A stretch of DNA of 43,110 bases from an uncultured Spartobacteria bacterium. Lineage in GTDB: Bacteria > Verrucomicrobiota > Verrucomicrobiia > Chthoniobacterales > JAATET01. This document shows positions 30,906 through 38,154 of this stretch, in pieces; within the stretch, counting starts at the first letter, position 1, and every line of letters begins with the position of its first letter. The translations under genes and the position numbers were made by a program. The notes under the pieces were generated by a model. It was not told the origin of the DNA and ran no database searches. It was given only the letters and a program-made list of their open reading frames with translations. The stretch lies in assembly GCA_937901895.1 (NCBI GenBank), contig CALGTD010000205.1:1-43110 (forward strand), given 5' to 3'.

Positions 30906-33900
30906 CGATGAGTATGGCGAGATGCGAGCCGGGCGAAACCGGACGTCCCTCCGTGCATAGCAGGGAATGGACCAACCCTGCGCGCGGAGCACACACTTGT
31001 ATTTCCATCTTCATGGATTCGAGGATGACGAGCGGCTGGTCTGCGGTCACACGATCGCCGGGTTGCACGAGGATCTTCCAGACACTGCCGGCCACCGCGC
31101 CGTCCACGAAGAAGCCGTTGTCGGGCAATGTTACGTCGCTGGTGTCGGCGACGCTGTGAATCGGATCCGCTGCCTGAAATTCGCTGGCGGACCAGCGTTC
31201 GCGCTCGGCGTCGAATGCCGCCTGGCGTCTGGTCTGAAATGAGGCGATCTCCTCCGCACGGTCCGCGAGAAATTTCCGATAGTCGGAGAGGCGGAAGGTC
31301 GATTCCTCGATTTTGATGACAAATTTTCCGTGCGGAAAATCCTCGCGGTGGCGTTTCAGTTCGTCGGCCGTGACCGGATAGAAGCGGATCTGATCGAAGA
31401 ATCGCAGCAGCCAAGGCCTGCCAGGCTCGAAGTTCGGCGTCGTGCGGAAGGAATTCCAGACCTGGATCGTGCGGCCAACGAGCTGGTATCCGCCCGGTCC
31501 CTCCATTCCGTAGATGCACATGTAGGCACCGCCGATGCCGACGACATTGGGTGGCGTCCACGTGCGCGCGGGATTGTATTTCGTCGTGACCAGTCGATGA
31601 CGGGGATCGAGCGGAGTGGCGACGGGCGCGCCGAGGTAAACATCACCGAGCCCCATGACGAGGTAGCTGGCATCGAAAACAATGCGTCGAACGTCCTCGA
31701 TCGAGTCGAGGCCATTGATGCGGCGGATGAACTCCAAATTGCTCGGGCACCAAGGCGCATCGGCGCGCACGCTCTGCATGTATTTGCGGATGGTCTCGAG
31801 CGTGGCCTCGTCCTCCCACGACAGGGGGAGGTGAACGATTCGCGTCGGGACTTCCATTTCATCGACACGTGGAAGCTCGTTTTCGGCGGCAAGGAGCAGG
31901 TCGAGCAGCCTGCGCTCGTCGAGTTCGCAACCATCGAAGTGAATCTGCAGCGAGCGGATGCCCGGCGTAAGATCGATGATTCCCCGAACGCGGTTCGTCT
32001 CGAGCCACTGCATGAGCGCGTGCACACGGAATCGCAGATCGAGATCGAGAACGATCGGGCCGTATTCCACGAGGAGATAACGATCACCCGCGCCGCGATA
32101 GGTCACGGCGGGCCGGTCGGCGGTGGCATCAAGATGGGCGAGAATCGCCTCGTCCAGCGAATTCCCCGAGGTTGCCGGGGGAATGGATCGTTCGGAGGGT
32201 GAGGCTCCCACCAAGCCGTTGCTTGATGAGATAGTCGGCTCGGCGGGAGCCTCGCCCTCCCGGAGGAGACGATTCTGCTCTTGTGCGAGCGCTGCGGCTT
32301 CGTCGACGGTGAGGCGCTTGAAGCGGACTTTGTCGCCGGCCTTGAGCTGACCGAGTTTCCAGCGTTCGGCCTCCACGACGACGGCAGGGCACACGAAGCC
32401 GCCAAGACTCGGACCGTCGGGGCCCAGCAGGATTGGCATGTCGCCGGTGAAATCGATGGCGCCGATTGCGTAGGCGTTGTCGTGAATGTTCGACGGGTGC
32501 AGTCCCGCCTCGCCGCCGTCCTTGCGCGCCCATGCCGGTTTCGGGCCGACAAGACGCACGCCCGTGCGGTTCGAGTTGTAATGCACCTCGTAGGCCGTCG
32601 AGAAAAGCGTCGCAATATCCTTCTCCGTGAAGAAATCCGGTGCGCCGTGAGGGCCGTAGAGGACGCCGAGTTCCCACTCGCTTTGCAGTTGTGGCACGCG
32701 GGCGGAGAATGCATTTCCATCCCAATTCCGCGTCTCGTGCTCTTCGGGCAGCCCAAGGCGCAGCACATCGCCGGCGCGCAGGATGCGGCCGCCGTGTCCG
32801 CCGAATCCACCAAGCGCAAAGGTGGATTTGCTGCCGAGATAATCGGGGACGTCGAGACCGCCCTCGAAGGCGAGATAGGTGCGCGCACCCGGGCCTTCCA
32901 CGCGACCGATGCGGAGCGTCTGCCCGGCTCGAATCTCGACCGGGGTGGCGAATTTCACCGGCTCGCCGTCCAGCGTGGCGGGCATGTGCGCCCCGACGAG
33001 GCAGACGCGGGTGGGGACGTTGAATCGCAACGTCGGACCGGACATGGTGAGTTCCAGACCTGCTGCGGAGGACGCGTTGCCGAGAATGCGGTTCGCCAGA
33101 CGGAACGAAAGCGAATCCATTGGCCCGGACGGCGGCACGCCAACGGCCCAGTAGCCGAGACGCCCCGGAAAGTCCTGCACGCTGGTTTGCGTTCCGGGAT
33201 CCAGGACATCGACGGTCCGGGGTTGAAAGACAAAGCTCGAGAGGGATTTTGTCGTGGTCGTTCCCGCTCGGAAAAAATCGCTGTCGAGAATGGCGTGAAC
33301 GTAGTCCCGGTTCGTTTCGATGCCGTCGAGACGGGTCTCCGCGAGTGCGGTGCGGAGTTTTTCGATCGCCTGCTCACGGGTTGGTGCGTGGGCGATGACC
33401 TTCGCGATCATCGGATCGTAAAACGGCGAGACTTCACTCCCGCTCTCGACCCAGCCATCCACGCGCACGTCATCGGGAAAATGGACGTGGGTGAGCAGGC
33501 CGGTGACAGGTTGAAAATCCTTTGCCGGATTCTCTGCGTAGATTCGCGCCTCGATCGCGTGGCCGGACGGATGATGCACGTGGTCGGCGAGCGGCAGCGA
33601 TTCCCCGGCCGCAAGACGGATCATCCACTCGACGAGGTCGACACCACCCACTTCCTCCGTCACGCAATGCTCGACCTGGAGGCGCGTGTTCACCTCGAGG
33701 AAGTGGAATTCCTGCGAGTCGGCATCGAACAGGAACTCGCAGGTGCCGGCGGAGCGATATTTCGCGGACTCGCCAAGGCGCCGCGCCGCGGCATGGAGAC
33801 GTTCGCGAACTTCATCGGAAAGATTCGGTGCAGGCGTCTCCTCGATGACCTTTTGATTGCGACGCTGGGCGGAACAATCGCGTTCACCGAGGACGGCGAC

Positions 33901-34557
33901 CGTTCCATTGCCATCTCCAAAGATCTGAACTTCGACATGCCGCGCCGAGGTGACGAACTTCTCGAGGAAAAGACCGCCGCTCTTGAAGTTGCTTTCGGCG
34001 AGACGCCGGACCGTCGCGAATTTTTCCGCGAGTTCGGCTTCGTTGCGCGCGAGTTGCATGCCGATGCCGCCACCTCCGGCGGTGCTCTTGATCATCACCG
34101 GGTATCCGATGCGCGCGGCGGCGGCGGCCGCTTCATCGATGGATTGCAGAAGATCGGTGCCTGGGGAGACGGGAACGTTGCTCGCGATCGCCAGTGCGCG
34201 CGCGGTGTGCTTGAGCCCGAAGTCGCGCATGTTCTGCGCAGTCGGACCAATGAACACAATGCCGTGCCGCTCGCATTCCTCCGCGAAGTCCGCGTTTTCG
34301 CTGAGAAATCCATAGCCCGGATGGATCGCCTGCGCGCCGGTTTCGAGCGCAACCTCCAGAATCCGGTCGGCACGCAGATAACTTTGTGCAGCGGGAGGCG
34401 GTCCGAGGTGCACTGCTTCGCCCGCCATCGCGACGTGCCTCGCATGCGCATCGGCGTCGGAATAGACAGCGACCGAGTCGATGCCAAGGCGGTCGAGTGT
34501 GCGAATGATCCGGCAGGCGATTTCGCCGCGGTTCGCGATGAGGATCCTGGAAAACAT
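30898..34557 (-). CDS. Biotin-dependent guanidine/urea carboxylase
   Basis: ATP- and bicarbonate-dependent carboxylation of guanidine (to carboxyguanidine) or urea (to allophanate). The 1219 residues show a biotin carboxylase (1-~450; MIKSTAGGGGIGMQ, EVNTRLQVEHCVTEEVGG), KipA-like and KipI-like carboxyltransferase halves (~460-760 and ~800-1060; PPSGPMDSLSFRLANRILGN, VGIGGAYMCIYGMEGPGGYQLVGRT), and a C-terminal biotinyl domain (ESMKMEI, biotin Lys1183). Enzymes next to DUF1989 pairs, as here, have been shown to act on guanidine rather than urea, so guanidine is favoured. Residues ~766-788 are a palindromic repeat inserted in the linker between the two carboxyltransferase halves. The gene overlaps allophanate hydrolase by 8 bp. 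Confidence 0.94.
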   Translation of the reverse strand: MFSRILIANRGEIACRIIRTLDRLGIDSVAVYSDADAHARHVAMAGEAVHLGPPPAAQSYLRADRILEVALETGAQAIHPGYGFLSENADFAEECERHGIVFIGPTAQNMRDFGLKHTARALAIASNVPVSPGTDLLQSIDEAAAAAARIGYPVMIKSTAGGGGIGMQLARNEAELAEKFATVRRLAESNFKSGGLFLEKFVTSARHVEVQIFGDGNGTVAVLGERDCSAQRRNQKVIEETPAPNLSDEVRERLHAAARRLGESAKYRSAGTCEFLFDADSQEFHFLEVNTRLQVEHCVTEEVGGVDLVEWMIRLAAGESLPLADHVHHPSGHAIEARIYAENPAKDFQPVTGLLTHVHFPDDVRVDGWVESGSEVSPFYDPMIAKVIAHAPTREQAIEKLRTALAETRLDGIETNRDYVHAILDSDFFRAGTTTTKSLSSFVFQPRTVDVLDPGTQTSVQDFPGRLGYWAVGVPPSGPMDSLSFRLANRILGNASSAAGLELTMSGPTLRFNVPTRVCLVGAHMPATLDGEPVKFATPVEIRAGQTLRIGRVEGPGARTYLAFEGGLDVPDYLGSKSTFALGGFGGHGGRILRAGDVLRLGLPEEHETRNWDGNAFSARVPQLQSEWELGVLYGPHGAPDFFTEKDIATLFSTAYEVHYNSNRTGVRLVGPKPAWARKDGGEAGLHPSNIHDNAYAIGAIDFTGDMPILLGPDGPSLGGFVCPAVVVEAERWKLGQLKAGDKVRFKRLTVDEAAALAQEQNRLLREGEAPAEPTISSSNGLVGASPSERSIPPATSGNSLDEAILAHLDATADRPAVTYRGAGDRYLLVEYGPIVLDLDLRFRVHALMQWLETNRVRGIIDLTPGIRSLQIHFDGCELDERRLLDLLLAAENELPRVDEMEVPTRIVHLPLSWEDEATLETIRKYMQSVRADAPWCPSNLEFIRRINGLDSIEDVRRIVFDASYLVMGLGDVYLGAPVATPLDPRHRLVTTKYNPARTWTPPNVVGIGGAYMCIYGMEGPGGYQLVGRTIQVWNSFRTTPNFEPGRPWLLRFFDQIRFYPVTADELKRHREDFPHGKFVIKIEESTFRLSDYRKFLADRAEEIASFQTRRQAAFDAERERWSASEFQAADPIHSVADTSDVTLPDNGFFVDGAVAGSVWKILVQPGDRVTADQPLVILESMKMEIQVCAPRAGLVHSLLCTEGRPVSPGSHLAILIDD
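32194..32260. repeat. REP-like palindromic element inserted in frame in the carboxylase gene
   Basis: Two 25-bp arms (32194-32218 and 32236-32260) are inverted copies with three mismatches, separated by 17 nt. Read as the carboxylase, the element encodes REGEAPAEP...GASPSER, a low-complexity peptide unlike the flanking protein, between its KipA-like and KipI-like domains. From memory, similar 'GEAPAEP'-encoding palindromes recur in Verrucomicrobiota and Planctomycetota genomes; I see no second copy in this window. Confidence 0.8.
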
Positions 34558-34643
34558 TTTAGACGGAATTGACGGAATTCACAAAATTGGGCGGACAGAT
34601 GACGAAGCTTCTAATTCCAAAAATTCTGTAAATTCTGTCTAAA
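34558..34643. repeat. 'GGAATT' inverted repeat in the operon gap upstream of the carboxylase
   Basis: Left arm (34558-34580) contains the 9-bp tandem GACGGAATT twice. The right arm (34621-34643) is its inverted copy with about four mismatches. The element fills the 81-bp gap between the second DUF1989 gene and the carboxylase and is AT-richer than the surroundings. The DUF1989 gene's TAG stop lies inside the right arm. It is related to the repeats near 37.2 and 38.9 kb. Confidence 0.7.
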
Positions 34644-35289
34644 CATCCCAGATCAGCACCTCGACGGGGGTGGGATTGTAGGCGTTGCACGGATTGTTGA
34701 GCTGTGGGCAGTTCGAGATGAGACACCAGACATCCATCTCCGCGCGCATCTCGACGTATTTGCCCGGCTCCGAGACGCCGTCGTCGAACTTCAATCCCCC
34801 CTCCGGAGTGACCGGAACGTTCATGAAGAAGTTGATGTTGTGGGCGAGGTCGCGCTTCGTGAGTGGCAATCCGCTGAGCGCGATCTGGAGGAGAAACGTG
34901 TCGCGGCAGGCGTGCATGAATCGCTTCTCGAGCGCATAGCGAACCATGTTGCTTTCCGCTGCGCACGCGCCACCCAGCGTGTCGTGACGACCGCACGTGT
35001 CGGCGGTGATCGTGAGCATCGGGCGGCAGCGATTCGACATCAGCGCGGTTCCCGCGGTGAGGTAGATGGCGCCCTGCTCGCGGATCGTGTCCTGCGCGCT
35101 GTAGCGTTCGGAAAGATCCGCCGCGCTGTAAAACAGGGTGTCCGCGGCCTGATTGCCTTCGAGGTCGAGGATGCGCAGCGTCTGGCCCTTCTTGATTTGA
35201 TGAATCCACCCGTCTCCGGCGGGAATGACCTGCCGGTAAATGGCGGCGTCCGGCTGAAGCGGGCTTTCGAGGTAGTTGAGCGTGCTCAC
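34639..35289 (-). CDS. DUF1989 protein, urea-carboxylase-associated (carboxyguanidine deiminase subunit)
   Basis: One of two DUF1989 proteins preceding the carboxylase. In characterised guanidine operons this pair forms a carboxyguanidine deiminase that converts carboxyguanidine to allophanate and ammonia; older annotation calls them urea-amidolyase-associated proteins. The 216-residue protein has the Cys-rich blocks TADTCGRHDTLGGACAAESN, FMHACRDTFLLQ, NINFFMNVPVTPEGGLKF and ISNCPQLNNPCNAYNPTPVEVLIW. These are likely metal-binding or catalytic, so this is probably the active subunit (inference). GTG start, 12 nt after its partner. The stop codon lies in a repeat arm. Confidence 0.9.
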   Translation of the reverse strand: MSTLNYLESPLQPDAAIYRQVIPAGDGWIHQIKKGQTLRILDLEGNQAADTLFYSAADLSERYSAQDTIREQGAIYLTAGTALMSNRCRPMLTITADTCGRHDTLGGACAAESNMVRYALEKRFMHACRDTFLLQIALSGLPLTKRDLAHNINFFMNVPVTPEGGLKFDDGVSEPGKYVEMRAEMDVWCLISNCPQLNNPCNAYNPTPVEVLIWDV

Positions 35290-35301
35290 GGTGAAGGTGT
35301 T

Positions 35302-36009
35302 TTAAATGTAGAGCCGTTCCGTGAGGGCCATGGCACGGGCGCACTCGGGACGGAAATTGCGGCAGAAATCATCGCGGTCCGCAGGTTGGGCGGGTTGAAT
35401 CTTGATCTTCACGTCCGCCCTCGGATAGGTGCCGGACGGCCCAAGCGGATGCGGGGTGTTCGAGAGGACGAGAAGAATCTCCATTTCCGTTCGCAGGGTG
35501 ACGGATGCCCCGGCCGGGCAATGGTTTTCGACGAAGTGCATGCAGCCGTCCTCGTCGACAACGACCTTGCTGAAGAAGTTGATGTTCGCCACGAGGTCGC
35601 GCAGACCGAGTCCGTGCTTGCCAAGCTCGACGAGAAAATTGTCGTGCGCGTTGCGATGCCAGTCGTTGCGGGCTTCCTGATAGGTGAGGACGCCGTATTT
35701 CGCCTCGACGTGCTCGCGGGTGATGGCGCCGCCGAGGGGATCGTGCCAGCCAAGAGTGTCGTCGACGATGGAAGCCATCGCGTGACCCATGTCGCTCATG
35801 AGGACATGACCGCGCGTGAGCTTCGCCGTGTGAAGCGCCTTGAGGGTGTCGGGAAGATTGAGCCGGTCGAGCGGCTGACGGGCGTTGTAGAGCAGCGCGG
35901 AAACGTTCGCATTCGCGTGCCGGGCCGTGAGTCGAACGAGGCGGTGTCGGGGAATGGTCATCGACCACATCGCCCCGGCGGGGATGGTTTCGTCGAAGAG
36001 GATGCTCAT
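35302..36009 (-). CDS. DUF1989 protein, partner subunit lacking the cysteines
   Basis: A 235-residue paralogue of the next gene, sharing its frame (LGWHDPLGGAITREHVE; NAHDNFLVELGKHGLGLRDLVANINFFSKVVVDEDGCMHF; TEMEILLVLSNTPHPLGPSGTYP). It lacks the Cys residues of the TCGRHD/GGAC and HACRD blocks and of the terminal NCPQ/NNPC motif. This suggests an asymmetric heteromer in which this subunit is structural or completes the active site. Start at 36009 (MSILFDETIPAGA) overlaps the regulator's stop as ATGA, so it is coupled to the regulator. An upstream in-frame ATG inside the regulator gene is rejected. Confidence 0.9.
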   Translation of the reverse strand: MSILFDETIPAGAMWSMTIPRHRLVRLTARHANANVSALLYNARQPLDRLNLPDTLKALHTAKLTRGHVLMSDMGHAMASIVDDTLGWHDPLGGAITREHVEAKYGVLTYQEARNDWHRNAHDNFLVELGKHGLGLRDLVANINFFSKVVVDEDGCMHFVENHCPAGASVTLRTEMEILLVLSNTPHPLGPSGTYPRADVKIKIQPAQPADRDDFCRNFRPECARAMALTERLYI

Positions 36010-36467
36010 TTTTTCGGAAGCGGGTGGAGCGGGGGAAGAATGATGCTGGTGAGGGTGAGTTTGCCGGTCCGGACGCCCTTGCAACCGACCAGGCGGTCAG
36101 CGATTCGGCGCAGCGTCGAGGCGGGGCCCTGGACGAGAATGACCTCCATGCGGTGGTTGTTCTCGAGCTGGACGTGGAGCGAGCTGATGACCTCGTCGAG
36201 GTGTTCGCGCTCGATCTCGGCGAGCCGCTGGAGGAGGGGACCTTTCGCCTCGTCGTAGATGAGGGTGATCGTCCCGGCCATGATCTGATCGCCCTTGTCC
36301 TCCTGATGCTCGATCACGGCGTTCGTGATGAGCTCGGTGATCAGCTTGGAGCGGCTCTCGATGCCGCGTTCCTCGATCATTTCGTCGAGTTCGCGATACA
36401 CCGCATCAGGCAGCGAAATGCTGATGCGCTGGACAGGCTGGCGGATCGGTTCCCGAATGGCTGGCAT
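36006..36467 (-). CDS. NikR-fold ribbon-helix-helix regulator with degenerate nickel site
   Basis: A 153-residue regulator. Residues ~12-52 are a ribbon-helix-helix DNA-binding domain (VQRISISLPDAVYRELDEMIEERGIESRSKLITELI), and the rest is an ACT-like tetramerisation domain as in NikR (AGTITLIYDEAKGPLLQRLAEIEREHLDEVISSLHVQLENNHRMEVILVQG). Aligned by eye to E. coli NikR, nickel ligands H76, H89 and C95 become Arg87, Gln100 and Arg106; only H87 remains (His98). High-affinity nickel sensing is therefore unlikely, although His89 and His105 could build another metal site. A perfect NikR-type operator sits directly upstream. It probably controls the guanidine/urea genes and itself. Confidence 0.9.
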   Translation of the reverse strand: MPAIREPIRQPVQRISISLPDAVYRELDEMIEERGIESRSKLITELITNAVIEHQEDKGDQIMAGTITLIYDEAKGPLLQRLAEIEREHLDEVISSLHVQLENNHRMEVILVQGPASTLRRIADRLVGCKGVRTGKLTLTSIILPPLHPLPKK

Positions 36468-36505
36468 GAGTATTACTCAAATAACAACGAGTAATACTCC
36501 GTCAA
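36468..36505 (-). promoter_or_regulatory. NikR-type operator overlapping the regulator's promoter
   Basis: Perfect 11-bp inverted repeat: GAGTATTACTC (36468-36478), 10-nt spacer, GAGTAATACTC (36489-36499). Each arm is itself a near-palindrome. Written as half-sites it is GTATTAC-N14-GTAATAC, close to the NikR consensus (GTGTTAC-N13/14-GTAACAC as I recall it). On the minus strand TTGACG (36505-36500) and a weak TATTTG (36483-36478, spacing 16) flank and overlap the arms. The inner arm abuts the ATG at 36467, so bound regulator would cover the promoter and the start codon, and the mRNA would be nearly leaderless. Confidence 0.75.
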
Positions 36506-36518
36506 GCAGGCAGCGTGC

Positions 36519-37160
36519 CTAGTCGGATTCCCAGACGCGTCCGCGTCGTGGCGTGTCGAGGCGGTAGTCGGTGTATTTGCGGGAGAAGAACGTGCGGCCG
36601 AGCTGTTCGGCATGGGATTCCGGGGAATCCGGGTCCCGGGAAACCTCTCCGCGGCTGTTACCGATTCCACGCACGACACCGACGAAGTCCGAGTGGGTGT
36701 AGCGGCAGTATTCCTGGATCTGGTGGACAATACCGAGCGAGGCGCCGGGATAGGTTTCCTCGGAGGCAAGAATGAGACCGATCCGCTTGCCGGTCATTGC
36801 GGCGGCGACTTCCGCGGAGCGCGGATACGAAGCGGCGTAGTAGCAGAAGGTGCGGTCGAAGAATGCCTTCGTCTGCGCGGAGAGTGCATACCAGTAGACC
36901 GGTGAGCAAAAGACGATGCCATCCGCCGGCAGGAAGTCATCGAAGAAGAGCGTCCGGAAGTTGTCGGACACCGCGCACTCGCCGTCAGCTCCGCGCCGCG
37001 CGCGGCAGTCGTGCAGAAACTCGGAAATGTAATCGTCGAGAAAACGGATGGTGACCTGCGATCCGGCGGCCTCCGCTCCGCGTCGAACGGCGTCGGCGAG
37101 AACGGCGGAGTTCCCCGCGCGGCGGGGACTGCCGATGAGAATGAGGAGTTTGTGGGGCAT
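36519..37160 (-). CDS. Flavodoxin-like NAD(P)H-dependent oxidoreductase
   Basis: A 213-residue flavodoxin-fold protein: ILIGSPRRAGNSAVLADAV is the FMN phosphate-binding loop, and ADGIVFCSPVYWYALSAQTKAFFDRT is the second flavin-contact segment. Members reduce FMN, quinones or iron centres with NAD(P)H. It lies two genes before the operator and downstream of the Rieske oxygenase, so it might supply electrons to that enzyme or reduce an intermediate (inference); no ferredoxin-reductase gene is present. Start at 37160 (MPHKLLILIGS) is the family-like N-terminus; the longer frame runs into a repeat. A weak hairpin (36508-36520) overlaps its stop codon. Confidence 0.86.
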   Translation of the reverse strand: MPHKLLILIGSPRRAGNSAVLADAVRRGAEAAGSQVTIRFLDDYISEFLHDCRARRGADGECAVSDNFRTLFFDDFLPADGIVFCSPVYWYALSAQTKAFFDRTFCYYAASYPRSAEVAAAMTGKRIGLILASEETYPGASLGIVHQIQEYCRYTHSDFVGVVRGIGNSRGEVSRDPDSPESHAEQLGRTFFSRKYTDYRLDTPRRGRVWESD

Positions 37161-37166
37161 TGCGGG

Positions 37167-37281
37167 TCGAACGAAACAGGATGGACTGGATTTGAAGGAG
37201 TTCGGGGATGAAAGCAAAACTCAGCGCTCTTATTGGAATCCCGCCAATCCGGGAGATCCTGAAAAATCCTGTTTAGTTCGA
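37167..37281. repeat. 'AACAGGAT' inverted repeat in the operon gap
   Basis: A left arm beginning TCGAACGAAACAGGAT (37167-37182) is matched by an inverted right arm TCGAACTAAACAGGATT (37281-37265), followed inward by GGAT units every 9-11 bp (to ~37240). The 17-mer of the right arm is identical to 38891-38907. The NodB-family gene's TAA stop is formed inside the right arm. It fills most of the 112-bp gap between that gene and the flavodoxin-like gene. Confidence 0.7.
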
Positions 37282-38154
37282 ACCATCGAGGTTGATTTCG
37301 CGGCGGGCGTTGGGATTGGCGAGGACGTGGTTTGCGATCTCGCTGCCGGTGGCGAACCATGCCGCGTTGTCGGACTGGATGTCGCGAATGATCCGTTCCA
37401 GGAGCCGAACGCGGGACGGCCGGCCGCTCAGCCACGGGTGAAGCGTGAGCACGAAGCAGCACCCGAAGTCGCGCATCGCTTCGTATTCCCGCATCCAGAG
37501 GTCGTAAACCTTTTCGCAGTTTTCGGGGATGAAGCCCCACGCGGGTTCGGGATTGAAGGCGAACTGCTCCCAATCCTCAAGCATCCACTGGCCCGGGATC
37601 TCGACGAGGCCGTTCGCATGAAGATACGGCACGTCGTCGCCCATCATACTCGCGCTGTAGAGCAGGCCGTGGGATTTCAGAAGATCAGGCGTGCCGGGAT
37701 TGATTTCGAACCACGGGGCGCGATGTCCGACCGGACGAATGCCGGTGATGTCTTCGAGAATGCGCAGGCTCTTGCGCAAAACGGCCTCCTCCTGGTCCGG
37801 TGAGAGATGGGCGAGCTTTTCGTGGAGATGACCATGCGCCCCGATCTCGTGCCCTCCGCGGGCGATGGCGCGGGTCATTTCGGGATGATGTTCCGCGATG
37901 TAGGAAGGGATGAAGAACGTCGCGGGCGTGCCGCAGTGCGCGAGCAATCCCAGCAGACGCGGCACGCCGACGCGCGGTCCGTATTCGCATTGGGACATCG
38001 TGGTGAGGCGCAGGCTGAGCGCGGGATCCTCGGAAAGCGCCGTCGTCTCGCCGTCCACGTCGAAACAGAGCATTACGGCGCAGCGTTTGCCGTCCGGCCA
38101 GACGAAGCGCGGTGGCGGAGAGAAGCGGTCTGGAGTAGAGACTAATCGATCCAT
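37273..38154 (-). CDS. NodB/PuuE-type polysaccharide deacetylase-fold hydrolase
   Basis: A 293-residue metal-dependent hydrolase of carbohydrate esterase family 4 fold. Motifs in order: MLCFDVDGE (catalytic/metal Asp), GGHEIGAHGHLHEKL (His-x3-His metal pair), VGHRAPWFEIN (RxPW) and LTLHPWLSGRPSR near the end. The GPRVGVPRLL segment and the HPxxxGRP ending resemble the cofactor-independent allantoinase PuuE and HpPgdA-type proteins rather than secreted chitin deacetylases. No signal peptide is present. In a nitrogen-catabolic operon it more likely opens an amide or ureide ring than deacetylates a polymer (inference). It overlaps the SDR gene by 13 bp. Confidence 0.87.
   Translation of the reverse strand: MDRLVSTPDRFSPPPRFVWPDGKRCAVMLCFDVDGETTALSEDPALSLRLTTMSQCEYGPRVGVPRLLGLLAHCGTPATFFIPSYIAEHHPEMTRAIARGGHEIGAHGHLHEKLAHLSPDQEEAVLRKSLRILEDITGIRPVGHRAPWFEINPGTPDLLKSHGLLYSASMMGDDVPYLHANGLVEIPGQWMLEDWEQFAFNPEPAWGFIPENCEKVYDLWMREYEAMRDFGCCFVLTLHPWLSGRPSRVRLLERIIRDIQSDNAAWFATGSEIANHVLANPNARREINLDGSN

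Noticed and set aside
32281..34572. A 2.3-kb plus-strand open frame opposite the carboxylase
   Set aside because: It is the complement of a strongly supported biotin carboxylase and has no domain signature of its own.
36468..36518. Guanidine (ykkC-type) riboswitch in the leader of the guanidine operon
   Set aside because: The gap before the regulator is only 51 nt and is taken up by the operator and promoter elements. It is too short for a riboswitch, and no matching segment was seen in the other operon gaps.
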